Shown piece after piece: positions 1 through 11,901 of a stretch of 64,000 nucleotides of DNA. The stretch spans positions 3,844,001-3,908,000 of the forward strand of contig CM066289.1 of assembly GCA_033816765.1 (NCBI GenBank), read 5' to 3'. A model generated the notes under the pieces. The model was not told the DNA's origin. It made no database searches and was given only the letters and a program-made list of their open reading frames with translations. Origin of the DNA: Nothopassalora personata (Eukaryota > Ascomycota > Dothideomycetes > Mycosphaerellales > Mycosphaerellaceae). The stretch's first letter is position 1; every line of letters starts with the position of its first letter. A program made the translations under genes and the position numbers.

Positions 1-2250
1 AACGGGTTAATTCTAGTATTACTAAGCTAGCGAACATAAGTCTACTTATTGCGAGCGAGTACCTTATTAGCCCGACTATAGCTACTCGCTACGAGTAATA
101 TATAAAGACCGTATCTAGTAGTGCCGTTCGGTTTCGAAGGGGTCTCGGTACTAGGAATCGGCGATAAGGGTAAAGGCGGACTCGTTACGGACTCGCTAGG
201 CTCGATAAAGGCTAGGTTAGGTATATTACATTTACTACACCTTAGTAGATAGCCGTAGACCTCGCTATAAACTAGAGAAGTCTTTACTAACTTGTGTATA
301 TAAAGATCGTCCTAAGTTAGAGCTAACATAATGTTAGAAGTAGTAGGAAAAGACTCGTAGGAAAAGACTCGTAGGAAAAAGGACGTAGGACGTAGACTCG
401 TTACTATATAACCTATAATAGCTTACCGGCTTAAGCGAACAAGTCTATTGTTCGTTCCGTTAGCTCCAATCCGTTAAGGCGAGTAGGCGGTATATACTTA
501 GCGAGTCCCCCTCTACCTCGGAGATATTACGTAGTCTCGTTTCGTAGATACTAATAGGCGTAGACATACAATTTCTTAGGGCCTAGGCTAGGGCCGGCCT
601 CGCTACCGTCTAGTGTTAATAGATAGCTAGTAGTAGTAAGCTTCTTATTAACCTACTCTAGCGTTAGAGGCGGTAAGTATATAGTAAGGTCTATAAGGTA
701 TTAGCTATAGGATTTATAGACTCGGTTAAGTAGAAGTAGTAGCGAGTCCGCACTTAAGCTATAGCGAGTCCGCACTTAAGCTATAGCGAGTCCGCACTTA
801 AGCTATAGCGAGTCCTCCCTTAGCTAAGCTAGGACTCGTAGCTATAGTAGCGCTAGACTCGCTACTATAGACACTCCGGATTAACGTACCGTACTAATCG
901 ACTCGCTCCTTCTACTAGCGAAGCTCCTCGTCCTTAGGGTTAAGTAGATGCCTATATAGTCGTGCTCCTTTTAACTCTAGGTAGTTATATAGGATATCCG
1001 GTATACCGTTTATATACGATTCTAGGTTATAACGACGGATACGATAGCGGTTCTACTCGTTAACGAACGATAATATAATACTTCGAAGGATTAGAATATA
1101 GATAGTAGCGAATGCTATCCTATCTACGGCTAATGCTTCCTTGAAGAGTCCTGTTGTAATATACTAATTAAAGAGGTCTCTCTAGCGATTAAATGTAGCC
1201 TTAGCACCCTCGCCCTACTAGTGTTCGATAGTTTAATTGCCCTTGCTTAAGGTGTACTAGAAGGCCTTATCGAACGTAAGTAGATTACTAGCGAGTCGCT
1301 CTCGGACTCGTAGATAGGCATCGGCTAGTATAGGCGTCTTAACGCCCTAATTAGATCGTACGCGATTTAGTACCCTACTACCGTAATGTATTACTCTAAC
1401 GTATTAAGCAAATATAGAGAACTTCGTCTTCGCTATAGGCCCTATATAGTACTAGATAACCCGCCGAGAGTAGACGTTAATATAAGCGTAGATCTATATC
1501 TTAAAGCGCTCGTATTTTAGAAAGGTATCGATTAACTAGATGTCGTTAGGACCTTCTACTTTTAGCCTCGTATGCCGCGGTGTTATAGGGTCTCGTATTA
1601 TAGGATTGCGAGAGACAAAAGGGATAGGGTTAATCGTACGAGCGAGTGTCCTAATACGGTCGCTAATAAAGTTAGCGAGTCTAGTCTACGAGTCTATAGA
1701 TACCGAGTCTGTCCTACCGTCTAATAATATAATAACTCTTACGTAGCTCTCTTACTAGCTTACGATAGCCCTAGTCTTGCTAATAGCTACTGCTTATAAC
1801 TTCCTAAAGGACTCGCTATATCTTAGGCTCTATAGCTAGAGCTTATTCTTTACTAAGACTACGCTTTAATCTAATACCTCTTCGTAGCTCTTAATACTAG
1901 CGAAGGGTAAGGTCGAATCTATCGAGGCGGAGGATAGCATAAGACTCGCTATCGTCAAGGCTATATTTCTAGAATAGTTCCTCGACTCGCTAGCGTAGCT
2001 CGGCCTAGCGAGCCTAATTATAAGCCTTATTATCCTCGCGAGTCCCTCGCTACTCTACGAGTCGCTAGCGGAGGGTCCGTTCGCTAATTCGAACACCGTA
2101 GAGATTAAAGAGGTTATCTCGAATAGCTGCCTATATAAATTTAGCGGCAGTCTATAGCTCGATATCGATGCGAAAGGGCTCTAGATCGATCGCTAGACGT
2201 GGCATTGTATAAAGCAATGTAGCGAGTGTGCTGTTAGACAAATAGCGAGT
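1..2250. repeat. RIP-degraded repetitive DNA (transposon relic, class unknown)
   Basis: The stretch is rich in TA, with very few CA or TG dinucleotides on either strand, and is full of stop codons in every frame. This is the known outcome of fungal RIP, which turns CpA into TpA (and TpG into TpA) in duplicated DNA. Words such as GCGAGTC and ACTCGCTA recur throughout. No transposase or polymerase reading frame survives, so the element cannot be classified. The right border falls inside the 3' end of the transcription-factor pseudogene near 2290, which suggests the repeat inserted there. Seen: composition and repeated words. Inferred: RIP and transposon origin. Confidence 0.75.
741..806. repeat. 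22-bp tandem repeat, three copies
   Basis: Three perfect 22-bp units beginning AGCGAGTCCGCACTTAAG stand head to tail, and a fourth begins and then diverges. The array lies inside the RIP-degraded repeat. A similar short array (14-bp unit GTAGGAAAAGACTC, nearly three copies) lies at about 343-381. Identical copies inside mutated DNA suggest that the units duplicated after the RIP mutations. Confidence 0.8.
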
Positions 2251-2289
2251 CTATAATAATGAGGATTGAGGATTGCGAATTTTGAATGC

Positions 2290-4118
2290 GGGTATTTGCC
2301 GGTTTTGTAAGCCTAGGCCACTGTCAAGGTCTGGATCTTGCGAAAGCCTCCACACAGACTCTTGCAAGCCAAAAAGCGCAAGCTCATAACTAACTGGGCC
2401 GAGATTAGGCTTCACTTCCTGTCTCTCGTAGAAGATTCGCACGAGGTCAGAGAACGGCATCTACAAAGTTCTGGCATCCTCAGTGCGGTACGCTTGGAGC
2501 CGATCTTTCGTAGACATATGGTCGGCGTTGAACCAAAGCCTGTCTGGTCTCGGGAAGGTCAGTTTGACCTCCTCTGAAGTCATGATCGGCCTTGTCGAAA
2601 GCAGCACGCTTGAGTAGATGTCTGCTCTGAAGATGCCAAATGCTATGCGCCGACGAGTCTCGAATGCCGTATATCGGGCAAGTCCTTCTTCGGGTGTCGT
2701 GGAAGAAAGCCGGACGAAATTGTTTGGTATAGGCTCGCGCATGAAGTCCATGCGCCAAAGTTGTGCAATCGTGATAGCGGCCAGATGCTGGAACGTGGTC
2801 AGTTGAAATAGTGAAGCATGCGCCTCCCGACGTACCTGTGCATAAGAGAATCCTTGGTGTTGACCAAAGTACATTGATGCCGCTTGGGTCAGGAGACGAG
2901 CTTGAGCGAGCCATATCCATTCGTTGTCTGCGCCTTCCAGTTCGTAAAGGCTAGCGGCCAGCAATCGCCGAAGTCGCTGATGCATCAATATGTCATACTG
3001 CCTTTGTAAAGCATGACCGAACGTGGCTCCGATAGACGTCGCTGTCAAGAACAAAACCGGGTGATGGTTATCCGGATCAAGCTGTTCGTGGCTCAGCACA
3101 GGCCAAAGCACATTGAACTCGCTCAAATAGATCTCAACCGCCTCGTATAGCGTGGGCCTCGGATTGGACGAGGAGGATTCGTTTGCCGCACTGAATATGT
3201 CCGCAAGCTGGAGAGAGATGGACTCCCAGCACCGTCTGCGGGTATCCCGATCATCCGGCGTAAAGGCAGAGCCAGCGGCGTAGGCAACCAAGTTCTAAAC
3301 AACGTTAGCAAGCGGCGTCAGCGAGTCTTGAAAGCTACTGCTGGCGCGCAAGAAGATGTAGGCGATGCTTCTGAGGCCGTGCCAGCACCATTCGAGATGT
3401 CTATCGCCGCCGGTACATGCGGCTTCCCTCGACCATAACCATGTCTGCCAGATCGTCCTGTCTGACTCAGAAAGTTCTTCTCCTGCAACCAAGGCCATGC
3501 AGTGTTTTCGACGTCTCTACTAGGGCTTAATGCCGGCTCGGAATTGACGTCTATCATCGCCAGGACAGTTTCCACAGAACCTGCAGGAGTCGGCTGCAGC
3601 GTATAGACATGATTACGATCGCCAGCAGTTGATATCTCGGAGACCATGCGACCATACTCCTCCAGCATGAAGTTCTCGCCCAAGTCCATGGCCTTGTGTG
3701 GCCTTGTAGCATGGCTAATCCGACCTGTTTTGGCGGGATATTTGCATTCCTTGCGAGCCACGAGACATGCTCGGCACGGGTGTTGCCCATCACATTTGAT
3801 CCGGGCAGACCGATACGATTCGCAGGCCGTATGCGTCCTCGCTCTATCAGCAGCCGACGTAGAGCAATGGCCGTTGCTCACGTGGCGATTCAGGATATCC
3901 CGGCGGGCAAAGACAATGCCACAGGTCTGGCAAGCGTGAGACCCCGGAGAGGAAGCATGATTGTGGGCATGCCGGGTGAGCGACGTGCGGGTCTTGTAGA
4001 CCTTGTCACAGTCTGCGCATCTGAACATGTCAGCCTGTTGGGAGACGTGGTGCAAAAGGCGTGGCGAACACGAAGAATCGCCGCTTGCGATGAACCTTAT
4101 CCTATATCGAGTGGCCAA
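2290..4118 (-). pseudogene. Fungal transcription factor (two C2H2 fingers, Zn2Cys6 cluster, fungal_trans domain), disrupted
   Basis: The N-terminus has two C2H2 fingers (FRCADCDKVYKTRTSLTRHAH and HACQTCGIVFARRDILNRH), then a binuclear zinc cluster motif ending KCDGQHPCRACLVARKEC, then a region like the fungal-specific transcription factor domain (PF04082). The family regulates metabolic genes in the nucleus. The second cysteine of the zinc cluster is tyrosine (codon at 3813-3815). Two in-frame TAG codons (3295-3297, 2461-2463) interrupt the regulatory domain, and the same frame continues after each with family-like sequence (KPNLGPVSYELALFGLQES after the second). A frame change near 3400-3500 needs an intron or is a frameshift. 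The 3' end stops at the RIP-degraded repeat. The substitution and both stops fit RIP-type CpA to TpA changes. Coding similarity is clear; loss of function is inferred. Confidence 0.7.
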
Positions 4119-4799
4119 GGCTGGAGCGACAGGCCTTGCTGTTCCCTTTACTTCGTCCCAGAAAGCACCGTCCTGCTTTCACGTTCGCTGTTCATAAAAC
4201 AGCGATACCGTTGGACTATTTCATAGGCAGTGCAGTATATGCGCGAGGCTATGGAGTGATGCTCGAGGCTATTCTTGCCTCAAGGTTGGTCGAGGCGCTT
4301 AGCAGACTCCCGGATAAATAAATCTGCTGCGGGGCGCAGGAGACATCTCCTCGATCTCCCCAAGACAGGTCCGATGGCAGCTGCCCAGATTACCATCCAC
4401 CAACTTGCTCATATGACATAGCAGACATCGAGTACAGTCCCATGCAACTCTGTGGGAGAGCGTAGTGAAAGACGGCGCTCCAACGCTTGATCCTTAACCG
4501 GACAACCAAATAGTCCTTCGGACGAACTAATCCGTAGCATTCTTTGGGAGTCACCTCGTTGAGGAGATGGATTACTACGCCCCTGCCCTCTGGATCAGAT
4601 GCAGTACCAGTATCTGATCACCTCAGGCAATCGCTATTGACCGGCTGGCGTAGACAAGATATGGCTTACCGGACCACGCTGCTGACCTATTCGAAGGCGA
4701 TGTGATGCAAATCAAGTCCGCAAGAGGACAGTTGCAGTCGATCTAGCATTCTGCTCATGTCCCGTATCTTGCCCAACATCAAACGCTGCAAACACACAA
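4119..4799. other. Intergenic stretch, nothing recognised
   Basis: No reading frame longer than about 70 codons looks protein-like on either strand, and no repeat or RNA gene was seen. It lies between the start of the transcription-factor pseudogene and the 3' end of the aquaporin. Confidence 0.4.
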
Positions 4800-6020
4800 T
4801 CAGGCCGCATAGCTTGCTCCACGATCAAGCCTTCTCATCAGCCTATCATCCTGCCGTCCACGGACCACATGATCTGACGTGGCCGCTCGGTCTGGCCCCG
4901 CTACAGTCGTTGTAGCTGCTTGTACTTGAGGCACGGAATCGATAGAATTCTTCTCATTGCTGTCGGCAAAATCACCGTATGTGTGCGAGCGGTGACCAGT
5001 GCCTGTTGGGCTAACATCATGCTCTTCTGCTCGACGCATGATGTCTTTGTCGGCATCCTGCGAAGGATTGGCTGTCTCGTACTCCAGGACTTTGATGAAC
5101 TTGTAGAAGCCGGCGGCGACGATTGAGCCGAGGATTGGTCCAACCCAGTAGACTGCCTCATGTTAGCCAATGGAGTCAAAAGACAGGACAATGTTCTTCG
5201 CTTACTCCAGTGGTATCTATTAAAGCTGTGATTGACCACATCAGGGCTGAAAGATCGTGCTGGGTTTAAACTTCCTCCTGTGAAGTACACACCGACAAGC
5301 TCTGCAACGAACAGTGACAGACCAATACCGACAGGTGCGATGAAGGTACCCTTGTGCTCCTCAGCAGCCAGCATGAAGATGGTAAAGACCAATTCAGCGT
5401 CAGAATCATCTCGATGAAGAGTCCTTGCACGATTGTAGTCCCTCCTCCGAGAGACGTCTGGACCGTCAGTGGACCAGGAAACATACAGCTGACCAGTGCA
5501 GCGGCAGTCAGACCTCCGAGAATCTGAGAAGTGAAGAGCAATGCACCTCTGACCCAGGGGAGCGCACCAATCAAGCACATTCCGAATGTGACGGCTGGAT
5601 TGAACAGTCCTCCTGATATTCGAAAGAAGACCCATGCGTTGACTGCCAGCGAGAAGCCGAATGATAACGCAATGTACTGCAGCTGCTGTGGATTGCTGCC
5701 AGTCTGTGCCACTGTCATTCCAGACGAAGATGGGATATTGTTGGCGACTTGTGTTCCTCCGAGCGCAAAGTACAGAAAAAGCACTGTTCCTACGTACTCG
5801 CCAACAGCAGCGACAAAGTGGTTGCGGACCACATCTGGAATGCGATGGGCGAACGGTATGCGGTTGACATGGTCGTCGACTTCGGCTCGTCGTTCGGGGT
5901 CTGCTGCTTTCGTGAAAGGAAGCGGAATGGCAGCGCCTTTGATGGGTGCCTGGCAAACAATCACATCAGCACAGTGATTCTCGGACTTTCGAGCTACCTT
6001 TTGCTCACATTGATATTCAT
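4800..6020 (-). pseudogene. Aquaporin / aquaglyceroporin (MIP family) with a 1-nt frameshift
   Basis: MIP channels move water or glycerol across membranes. The best model has a four-codon first exon (ATG at 6020, MNIN), an intron 5950-6008 (GTGAGC..TTGCCAG), a main exon and an intron 5153-5205 (GTAAGC..GGCAG). The first half carries the NPA box (GGLFNPAVTFG), the second half the other box (GGSLNPARSF) and the stretch WIYWVGPILGSIVAAGFY. The halves are in different frames. Near 5395-5400 the frame reads IEMILT then LNWSL, whereas the family sequence AELVFTIFMLAAEE resumes one frame over, so one base is missing. The C-terminal tail is long and hydrophilic. It is either a recent pseudogene or an assembly error, since both halves and both introns are well preserved. 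Confidence 0.75.
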
Positions 6021-7828
6021 CTCGGCGGAGATGTTCTCGACTTGCTGCTGCTATCGTCTGCGAGAGGGTGGGTGGACTCGTCTACAGTCAGATAGATTGC
6101 TCAACGCTACAGGAAGGTCCTACAACATGTACGCCTACATTTTCGCCCTCGCCCTCGAGTCCTCGCCATTGTCGACACGGCACAGAATACGTGCTATTGA
6201 CGACATCTCAGCCACGCGACAGCAGCGACATAGCTCTAGGGCCATCGAGACGGCAAGACGTGACGAGCCACCGGTCTCTGGTCCGCAATATCATGCAGCC
6301 CTCGTGCTTTTCTTCCACAACCAGAACTCAATCTCTATAGATCTCTAGTTCACGCATCTTAGACTTCGGATTCTCGCCGAGTAGCTTACCAGAAGAAGAA
6401 ATGGTTCAGAGCAAAACTTGGAACCCATATGACACACGTGGCTTGAAGGTTGCGGCTTGTCTGGGCCGTGTAGCAAGAGCGCCACAATAGAGCTTGCTGG
6501 ATGACCGCACCACCCTTCGCCCGAGACTTGAGATAGGACATCGCGATGGGAGTGGTTGTGGGCTTGTAGGTAAATTGTATGTAAACTCTTTTCGTGACAT
6601 GCGGTATTTCTGAAAGGCTAGTTCTTGGGCCAGCCATGTGGCGAGCAACCTGTGATTCGAGATCTGGCTTGATCATCGTCGTGCCTCGAGACAACGGCCG
6701 TCTACATTCCGAGTGCCTGGGAATATTATCCTCGCTGTTGAAGCGCTCGTCAGTCTCCTAGAGCCAGGAGACATGACTTTAACGATGTCTTGCTTGTTTG
6801 CCTTGCGAGGATGGCAGCAATCCGTGGGCGGGGGCGCTTGTGGCAGCCATCGTTAGACCATGACTTGGCTCTTGACCCTACCTCAAGAGCACGCGTTGGA
6901 GCTCACTGGCTTTCGTATAATCTTAAACGTGCGCGTCGGGTCGTTACCGCTGCAGCACAATGCTGGTTCAATCCTCAGCAATGTAGAACCTGGTGTATGC
7001 TCGCCTCACCGGCCTTCGTTGAGGCTGATCCAGAATCAGATCCACCTGCGATTGTGCAAGTAGACTCTGGCAATGGCAGATACGTGCACGATAGTCTGTT
7101 TGCGATATAGTACAGAGTCTCATAGGCGTAGAGACCAATGGCTAGAACTAATGATTGCTGCCTTCTTTTCAGTTTACTTTGTTCATAAGCCTACTTTCGG
7201 TCCAATATGGTATGCCCGCGCTGCTCGGCTCACGCACGACAGGTCAGGAGCGGCCGAACACGCTGAGATGTGTGCAACAGCATTCCACGCTGGACTGTAC
7301 TGGCTGCGAATCATATTCGAGACATGAAAGAGACAGGACAGCATGCAAAAGCGCAGAGAGTGGACGTTGATTGAGTTTGACTGGTATCAAAGCGGAATCT
7401 AAGCGAGCTCTCCTCCTTCATCTCGCCTCATCACAGACCTCCTACTTTGAATCCTCCGACCCTGCGGTGGCCGGCCAGGCACACAGAAGGACGCAGCGAA
7501 GCAATCGTATCCAGAAGGCGAGGAAGATGGGGAGGACCATCGATGACAAGTTGACCCTACCAGAGCAACAGCTCAAAAAGGAGCAGATCACATACTCGAG
7601 ACGAAGACATGCGTCATGCTTCGCTCATTGATGTGAACTGCTCCTTTTCCAGCCGTTGCTCTAGTAGAGTCGACTCAGCATCGGTGGTCAACCTCATCTT
7701 CTCCACTCACCGGATACGATGGTCTCGCTGAGTCTTTCTGCACGCTTGTTCGACCAGACCGCCGACCGCCGTATCTTCTCTCTTCTTCCAGCCTCCATCC
7801 TTGCGCCGTCACCGCCGGCCCCTCAGTT
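6021..7828. other. Gene-poor stretch
   Basis: Only short frames occur. The best is 6386-6694 on the minus strand (102 codons), which matches no family I know. No repeat, RNA gene or intron-bearing gene could be supported. It may contain the divergent promoter of the aquaporin (upstream of 6020). Confidence 0.35.
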
Positions 7829-8054
7829 TCAGATGCACTGGTAAAGAAGTCAGCTTTGCTTTAGCTATAACGAGACTACACTCGAGTAGATGACTCACCT
7901 CGATCGTGCGGTACCTTTGACCGAGATTACGCCCAAATAATTCGGATGTACATGTGTTACTTGTGTAGGGCGCTGCTGGTGGCTTGGGGCCGTCAGGCAC
8001 GTAGGCCAAGTCGCTATTCGCTGTGTCTGAGCGCTGTCGACTTCTTGCCGCCAT
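7829..8054 (-). CDS. Hypothetical small protein (54 aa), tentative
   Basis: The ATG at 8054 opens a 52-codon exon (7899-8054) starting MAARSRQRSDTANSDL and containing a proline-rich stretch (DGPKPPAAPY). It ends exactly at a consensus donor, GAG|GTGAGT. An acceptor TTTACCAG at the other end of a 61-nt interval (7838-7898) would add Cys-Ile and a stop. I do not recognise the product. The support is the good donor site and the protein-like composition; a shorter or differently spliced product is equally possible. Confidence 0.3.
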
Positions 8055-8710
8055 TTGAAGTGTCGACAGGCACTGATGAGGGTGGTTGAGGGTGGTTGAG
8101 GTATATAGGGCTCTGCTGAGCGGCGGGTGGCTTGATCTGTGGAGGGTCAATCAACGACGATGAAGTGCAAGGAGGATGAGTAGAAGCTTACAGGAGACTA
8201 TTGATGTGCCCCGCTAGATGAATATGGATGCGGTCGTGATGGAGATGGTTGGTTGTTGATGTGGTTGACCCTGATGTGACGGCGGCAAAGAGCTGTGGTG
8301 GTCAGTTGGAGTCCGTACTAAGGTGCAAGCAGCGACATTACTCACAGCACGGCGGAGGCCACATCCGCGGGCTTGTTGATGGTTGTTATAGATGAAAGGT
8401 GGTGCTGCGAGTTGGTAGGTGATGTTGATGCTTGAGGTGGTGGTGTTTAATGGAGGAAGAAGTTCTGAAGCCGAAGAGAGCTTTTTATCAACAATGCCAA
8501 GAGCAGAAGCTCGAACCACGATCAAACGTCGGAGGAACGTCAGAGGAGGATGCGCTCCAGGTGCGAAAAATCACGCGGAGAAGAGACACGCTACGAATTG
8601 CCAATATACGACACTGTTTCCTAGCGCCTCAGGCTGCAACACAACCATGGCATCCGCCAATCGTCCGGAGCACGAGTCACCTCTAACTGCTGCTGGGCTC
8701 GACTGGGAGC

Positions 8711-9265
8711 GGTAAAGTCCCTTTGCAATCGCTGATTTACGATGCGATCAAGAACAAGCCAACCAACCCATCAAACATCGCGCTGAGAGATTGGGCATAT
8801 AAAGGCATTGCACGAGTCGACGCGGATGATGATAATAGTGCGATGAACGTATTACGCTGACTCGGAGAGGGCAGGGACCTGATAGGCAAGGAATTCTTCT
8901 TCGGCAAGCTGGACGATGTGAGCGTGAATTTGGAAAGGGGTACGCTACGCAACAGGAATGCCTACGGCTATACCATGGGCAGCGGATATAATGTTAAGAT
9001 CTTCCTCGAGCCTCATCTGGAGGGGCGGCTTGCAGGGGCCAGCGACGAGATCCCAATATCGCATACATCCACTCTCCTGCATGAGCTATGCCACGCGATG
9101 CTCCTCAGGTATAGCTGCCAGAACACTTGTTCAGAGAAAGATTGCCATAGCCGTAGTACGGTCGACACGGGCCCAATTTACCATGGCTAGGGTTGAAAAG
9201 CCATCAAGAGGAGTGTTGAGAAGGCGTCGCAAGATCTTGTCGGCATTGACATCGATCTGGAATGA
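8711..9265 (+). pseudogene. SprT-like metallopeptidase family member, broken (copy 1)
   Basis: One frame reads LIYDAIKNKPTNP, DLIGKEFFFGKLDDVSV and then the zinc-binding helix TSTLLHELCHAMLLRYSC, followed by KAIKRSVEKASQDLVGIDI. HExxH with a downstream cysteine-rich stretch is the SprT-like arrangement (DNA-protein crosslink protease-like fold). The frame carries TGA at 8858-8860, TAG at 9188-9190 and TGA at 9194-9196; the last two stand where sister copies have the G-H-G-x-A-W-Q region. No start codon is obvious. It is separated by about 26 kb from the main group of relatives at 35-47 kb. Function of the family in this organism is unknown. Confidence 0.6.
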
Positions 9266-9585
9266 ACTGGCCATTGCACAAGACGGCTTTCATGGACCAG
9301 CTGTATCGCCAGCGCAGCTGGGAGCACAAATCCTGTTCAAGGCAGGCTCGAAAATGATGAAGCATATCGTTAGGAGACTCACTCTTCGAACCTCCACGCG
9401 GTGATCCGTGGGTTCGTGGAAACTTCTGCTAAGCAAGCAGGCGGCTAAATCGAAGAATACTTATTACGAACATTCCACACAGGAATGAGCAATGCCCGAA
9501 GCGGATCATATTACCTTAACACGGATATGCAACAAAGATGTACAATACCACGAGGTGATATATCAGACCCACCTTGGTTGCTGAT

Positions 9586-9597
9586 GATATAGAAAGC
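9586..9597 (+). repeat. Left 12-bp flanking direct repeat (target-site duplication)
   Basis: GATATAGAAAGC abuts the left end of the inverted-repeat element, and the identical 12 bases abut the right end at 10166-10177. A perfect 12-bp duplication exactly at both borders marks an insertion. Confidence 0.85.
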
Positions 9598-10165
9598 GGT
9601 GAATTACTCCCATAGGGACAATTATGTCCTTTATTACTCCTATAGGGACAATTATACAAAAATTACTCCTATAGGGACTTATAGGGATGCCAAATTACTG
9701 CTATAGGGACACATTATAGCAATCTTCATTTTTTGTACCTATAACATAGTTAACTATTGTTTCTATAGATGCTAAATACACTATAGTGTAACGATGTTGC
9801 TCCGAATGTCGGCTCTCGACTATATGTCCGTATTATATGTCTTAGACAAGCCCTATCTTGCTTATTATATCGTTCTTGCTCTTACTCCCCGAGCTACTCT
9901 TTACCTACTCGCAACTTATACAAGCTACGAGCTACGAGTCGTTAGGATTAAAACGTACTACTGTTATTTAATATGCTCGTATAAGCTAGTAGATTATATT
10001 ATTAAATAATAGTAGTATATAAACAAGTCGTAAAGAGCGACTGCTATACTGTGTCCCTATAGCAGTAATTTAGCATCCCTATAAGTCCCTATAGGAGTAA
10101 TTTTTGCATAATTGTCCCTATAGGAGTAATAAAGGACATAAACGTCCCTATGGGAGTAATTCACC
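9598..10165. mobile_element. 568-bp MITE with long terminal inverted repeats
   Basis: The left end begins GGTGAATTACTCCCATAGGG and the right end is its reverse complement, ending ATGGGAGTAATTCACC. The inverted repeat runs about 120 bp on each side (9598-9717 and 10044-10165) with few mismatches. Each arm holds four spaced copies of a core like TTACTCCTATAGGGAC, probably transposase-binding sites (inference). The centre is TA-rich and lacks CA/TG like the repeat at the left window edge, and encodes no transposase, so the element is non-autonomous. Long arms with a long target duplication are most like Mutator-type (MULE) elements, whose usual duplication is about 7-11 bp; 12 bp is slightly long. 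Confidence 0.85.
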
Positions 10166-10177
10166 GATATAGAAAGC
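10166..10177 (+). repeat. Right 12-bp flanking direct repeat (target-site duplication)
   Basis: GATATAGAAAGC, identical to the bases flanking the left end of the MITE at 9586-9597. Confidence 0.85.
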
Positions 10178-10486
10178 TCGCAATGGAAGCTGCCGAACGC
10201 TTGCTGTACTTCATAGCTCAGTGCCATCGCCACAGTAGGCACACGGCAATGCTGCTAGACCTTTCAAGGTCCACGAGTATGCACCTGGCGCGCACCACCT
10301 ACCAAGAAAGGCATGTCGACCGGCAAGATCACTCATCAATCCATGCTGTGTAACCACATCTCCAATCCATGCTGACCGAGCTCAGTCAGCATTGTGTAAC
10401 GTCAAATCTGCAGTGCGGCTATATCTTCTTCAACAGTTCCATCCTGGACAAAAGGGTCAGGAACAGCAGTCACTACAGGGCATAAT

Positions 10487-11901
10487 ATGTCTTCCTTCCT
10501 GTCAGGCATCATTTGGGTCGTCACATTCGCTGCATCAGTTTCTTACACCGCCATACGAACGGCTGCTGAATCAAACGACCAACACCATGTCCAGCGATTC
10601 CATGTTGATCTCTCCGGTGGCGTTCCGAGGATGCTCGACTTGATACGCAATACTCATCTACCTAGAGAACCAGAATATCCTGACCTTGGTGACTCTGCTG
10701 GCATCGATCTCGACGTTCTGAAAGGTCTCCAAGAAAAATGGCTGACAAAATTTGATTGGGACAAAGAGCAAGAAAGTCTCAATCAGCTCAAGCACTACAC
10801 GGCAGTTATTGAAGGCCTCACAGTCCATTTTATCCACGAGCCAGCGACTACTGCCGATGCCATTCCGCTCATCCTCAACCATGGATGGCCAGGCTCTTTC
10901 TTGGAGTTTGTACCACTCATCGACGGGCTGAAGTCTCTCGGCAAGACATCAACAGGCAAGGATGTGGCATTCCACGTTGTGATCCCCTCACTGCCAGGCT
11001 TTGCTTTCTCCTCAGCACCGCCAGCCGACTGGACAGTTCATGACACCGCACGAGTATTCAACATATTGATGACGGAGGTGCTTGGCTACGATAATTTCGC
11101 CACATTTGGCACCGACTGGGGCGCAGCTCCATCTTATAGCCTCTATGACAACTTCAACAAGACGACTCGAGCAGCGCATTTCGCCTTTATACCATTTTTG
11201 CCGCCCACGTCAGAGCAGCTTGCCGCGGAGAACATCACATTGAACCGGCTGGAGACTTTTGAAGCGGCAGGGCTTGATGCTTGGTTTGACACTGGCAATG
11301 CATATCTGGAGGAGCAAGCCACGAAGGTATAAGATTGCTTGCCTCAACCTGCATCATACTGACTGACGACTACAGCCCAACACCATCGGTATCGCTCTAT
11401 ACGACAATCCGGTTGGCCAGCTGGCATGGATTGGCGAGAAGTTCATTAACTGTGAGCTGAATTCCCGAGATGTTGTGCAATTTGTTTACTGACAGCTGCC
11501 AGGGTCTGATCCAAGACAAGGCACATCGCCATCCGCTTTGACACATAACGAGATTCTGCGCTCCGTTTCATTGTACTACCTGACGAAGTCATTTGTCTCT
11601 TCAGTCTTTATATACTTTCAGAACGCAGCGACTGGCTTCGCTTCACAGTACTCCAAGGCGAGGACCGATGCTCCGATGCTCTTTAGCGCTTTCAAGTACA
11701 ACATTGCTTTCTGGCCGCCGGAGATGGTCGCAAGAGTTGGCAACTTGGTTTACTACAAAAGTAAGTACAGCATTATCATGACCTCCACCTCCTGCTGATC
11801 AGTTCGTAGATCATGACTTCGGCGGACATTTCCCAGGAATCGATAACCCGCCTGCACTTCTGGCCGATTTGAGGGAGATTGGAACGTATTGGGAGGAATG
11901 A
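10487..11901 (+). CDS. Epoxide hydrolase (EHN domain, alpha/beta-hydrolase)
   Basis: The enzyme hydrolyses epoxides to diols. Four exons (10487-11326, 11376-11451, 11503-11760, 11810-11901) with introns of 49, 51 and 49 nt give 421 residues in frame. A hydrophobic N-terminus (about residues 5-22) suggests a signal peptide or membrane anchor. Next come the N-terminal EHN region (FHVDLSGGVPRMLDLIRNT), the oxyanion motif HGWPG (132-136), the nucleophile elbow GTDWGAAPS with Asp210, and the C-terminal GGHF with catalytic His398. These are the signatures of the juvenile-hormone/microsomal epoxide hydrolase group. Length is normal for the family and nothing is broken. In fungi such enzymes serve detoxification or secondary metabolism; which one here cannot be told. 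The right end of the MITE lies about 310 bp upstream. Confidence 0.9.
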
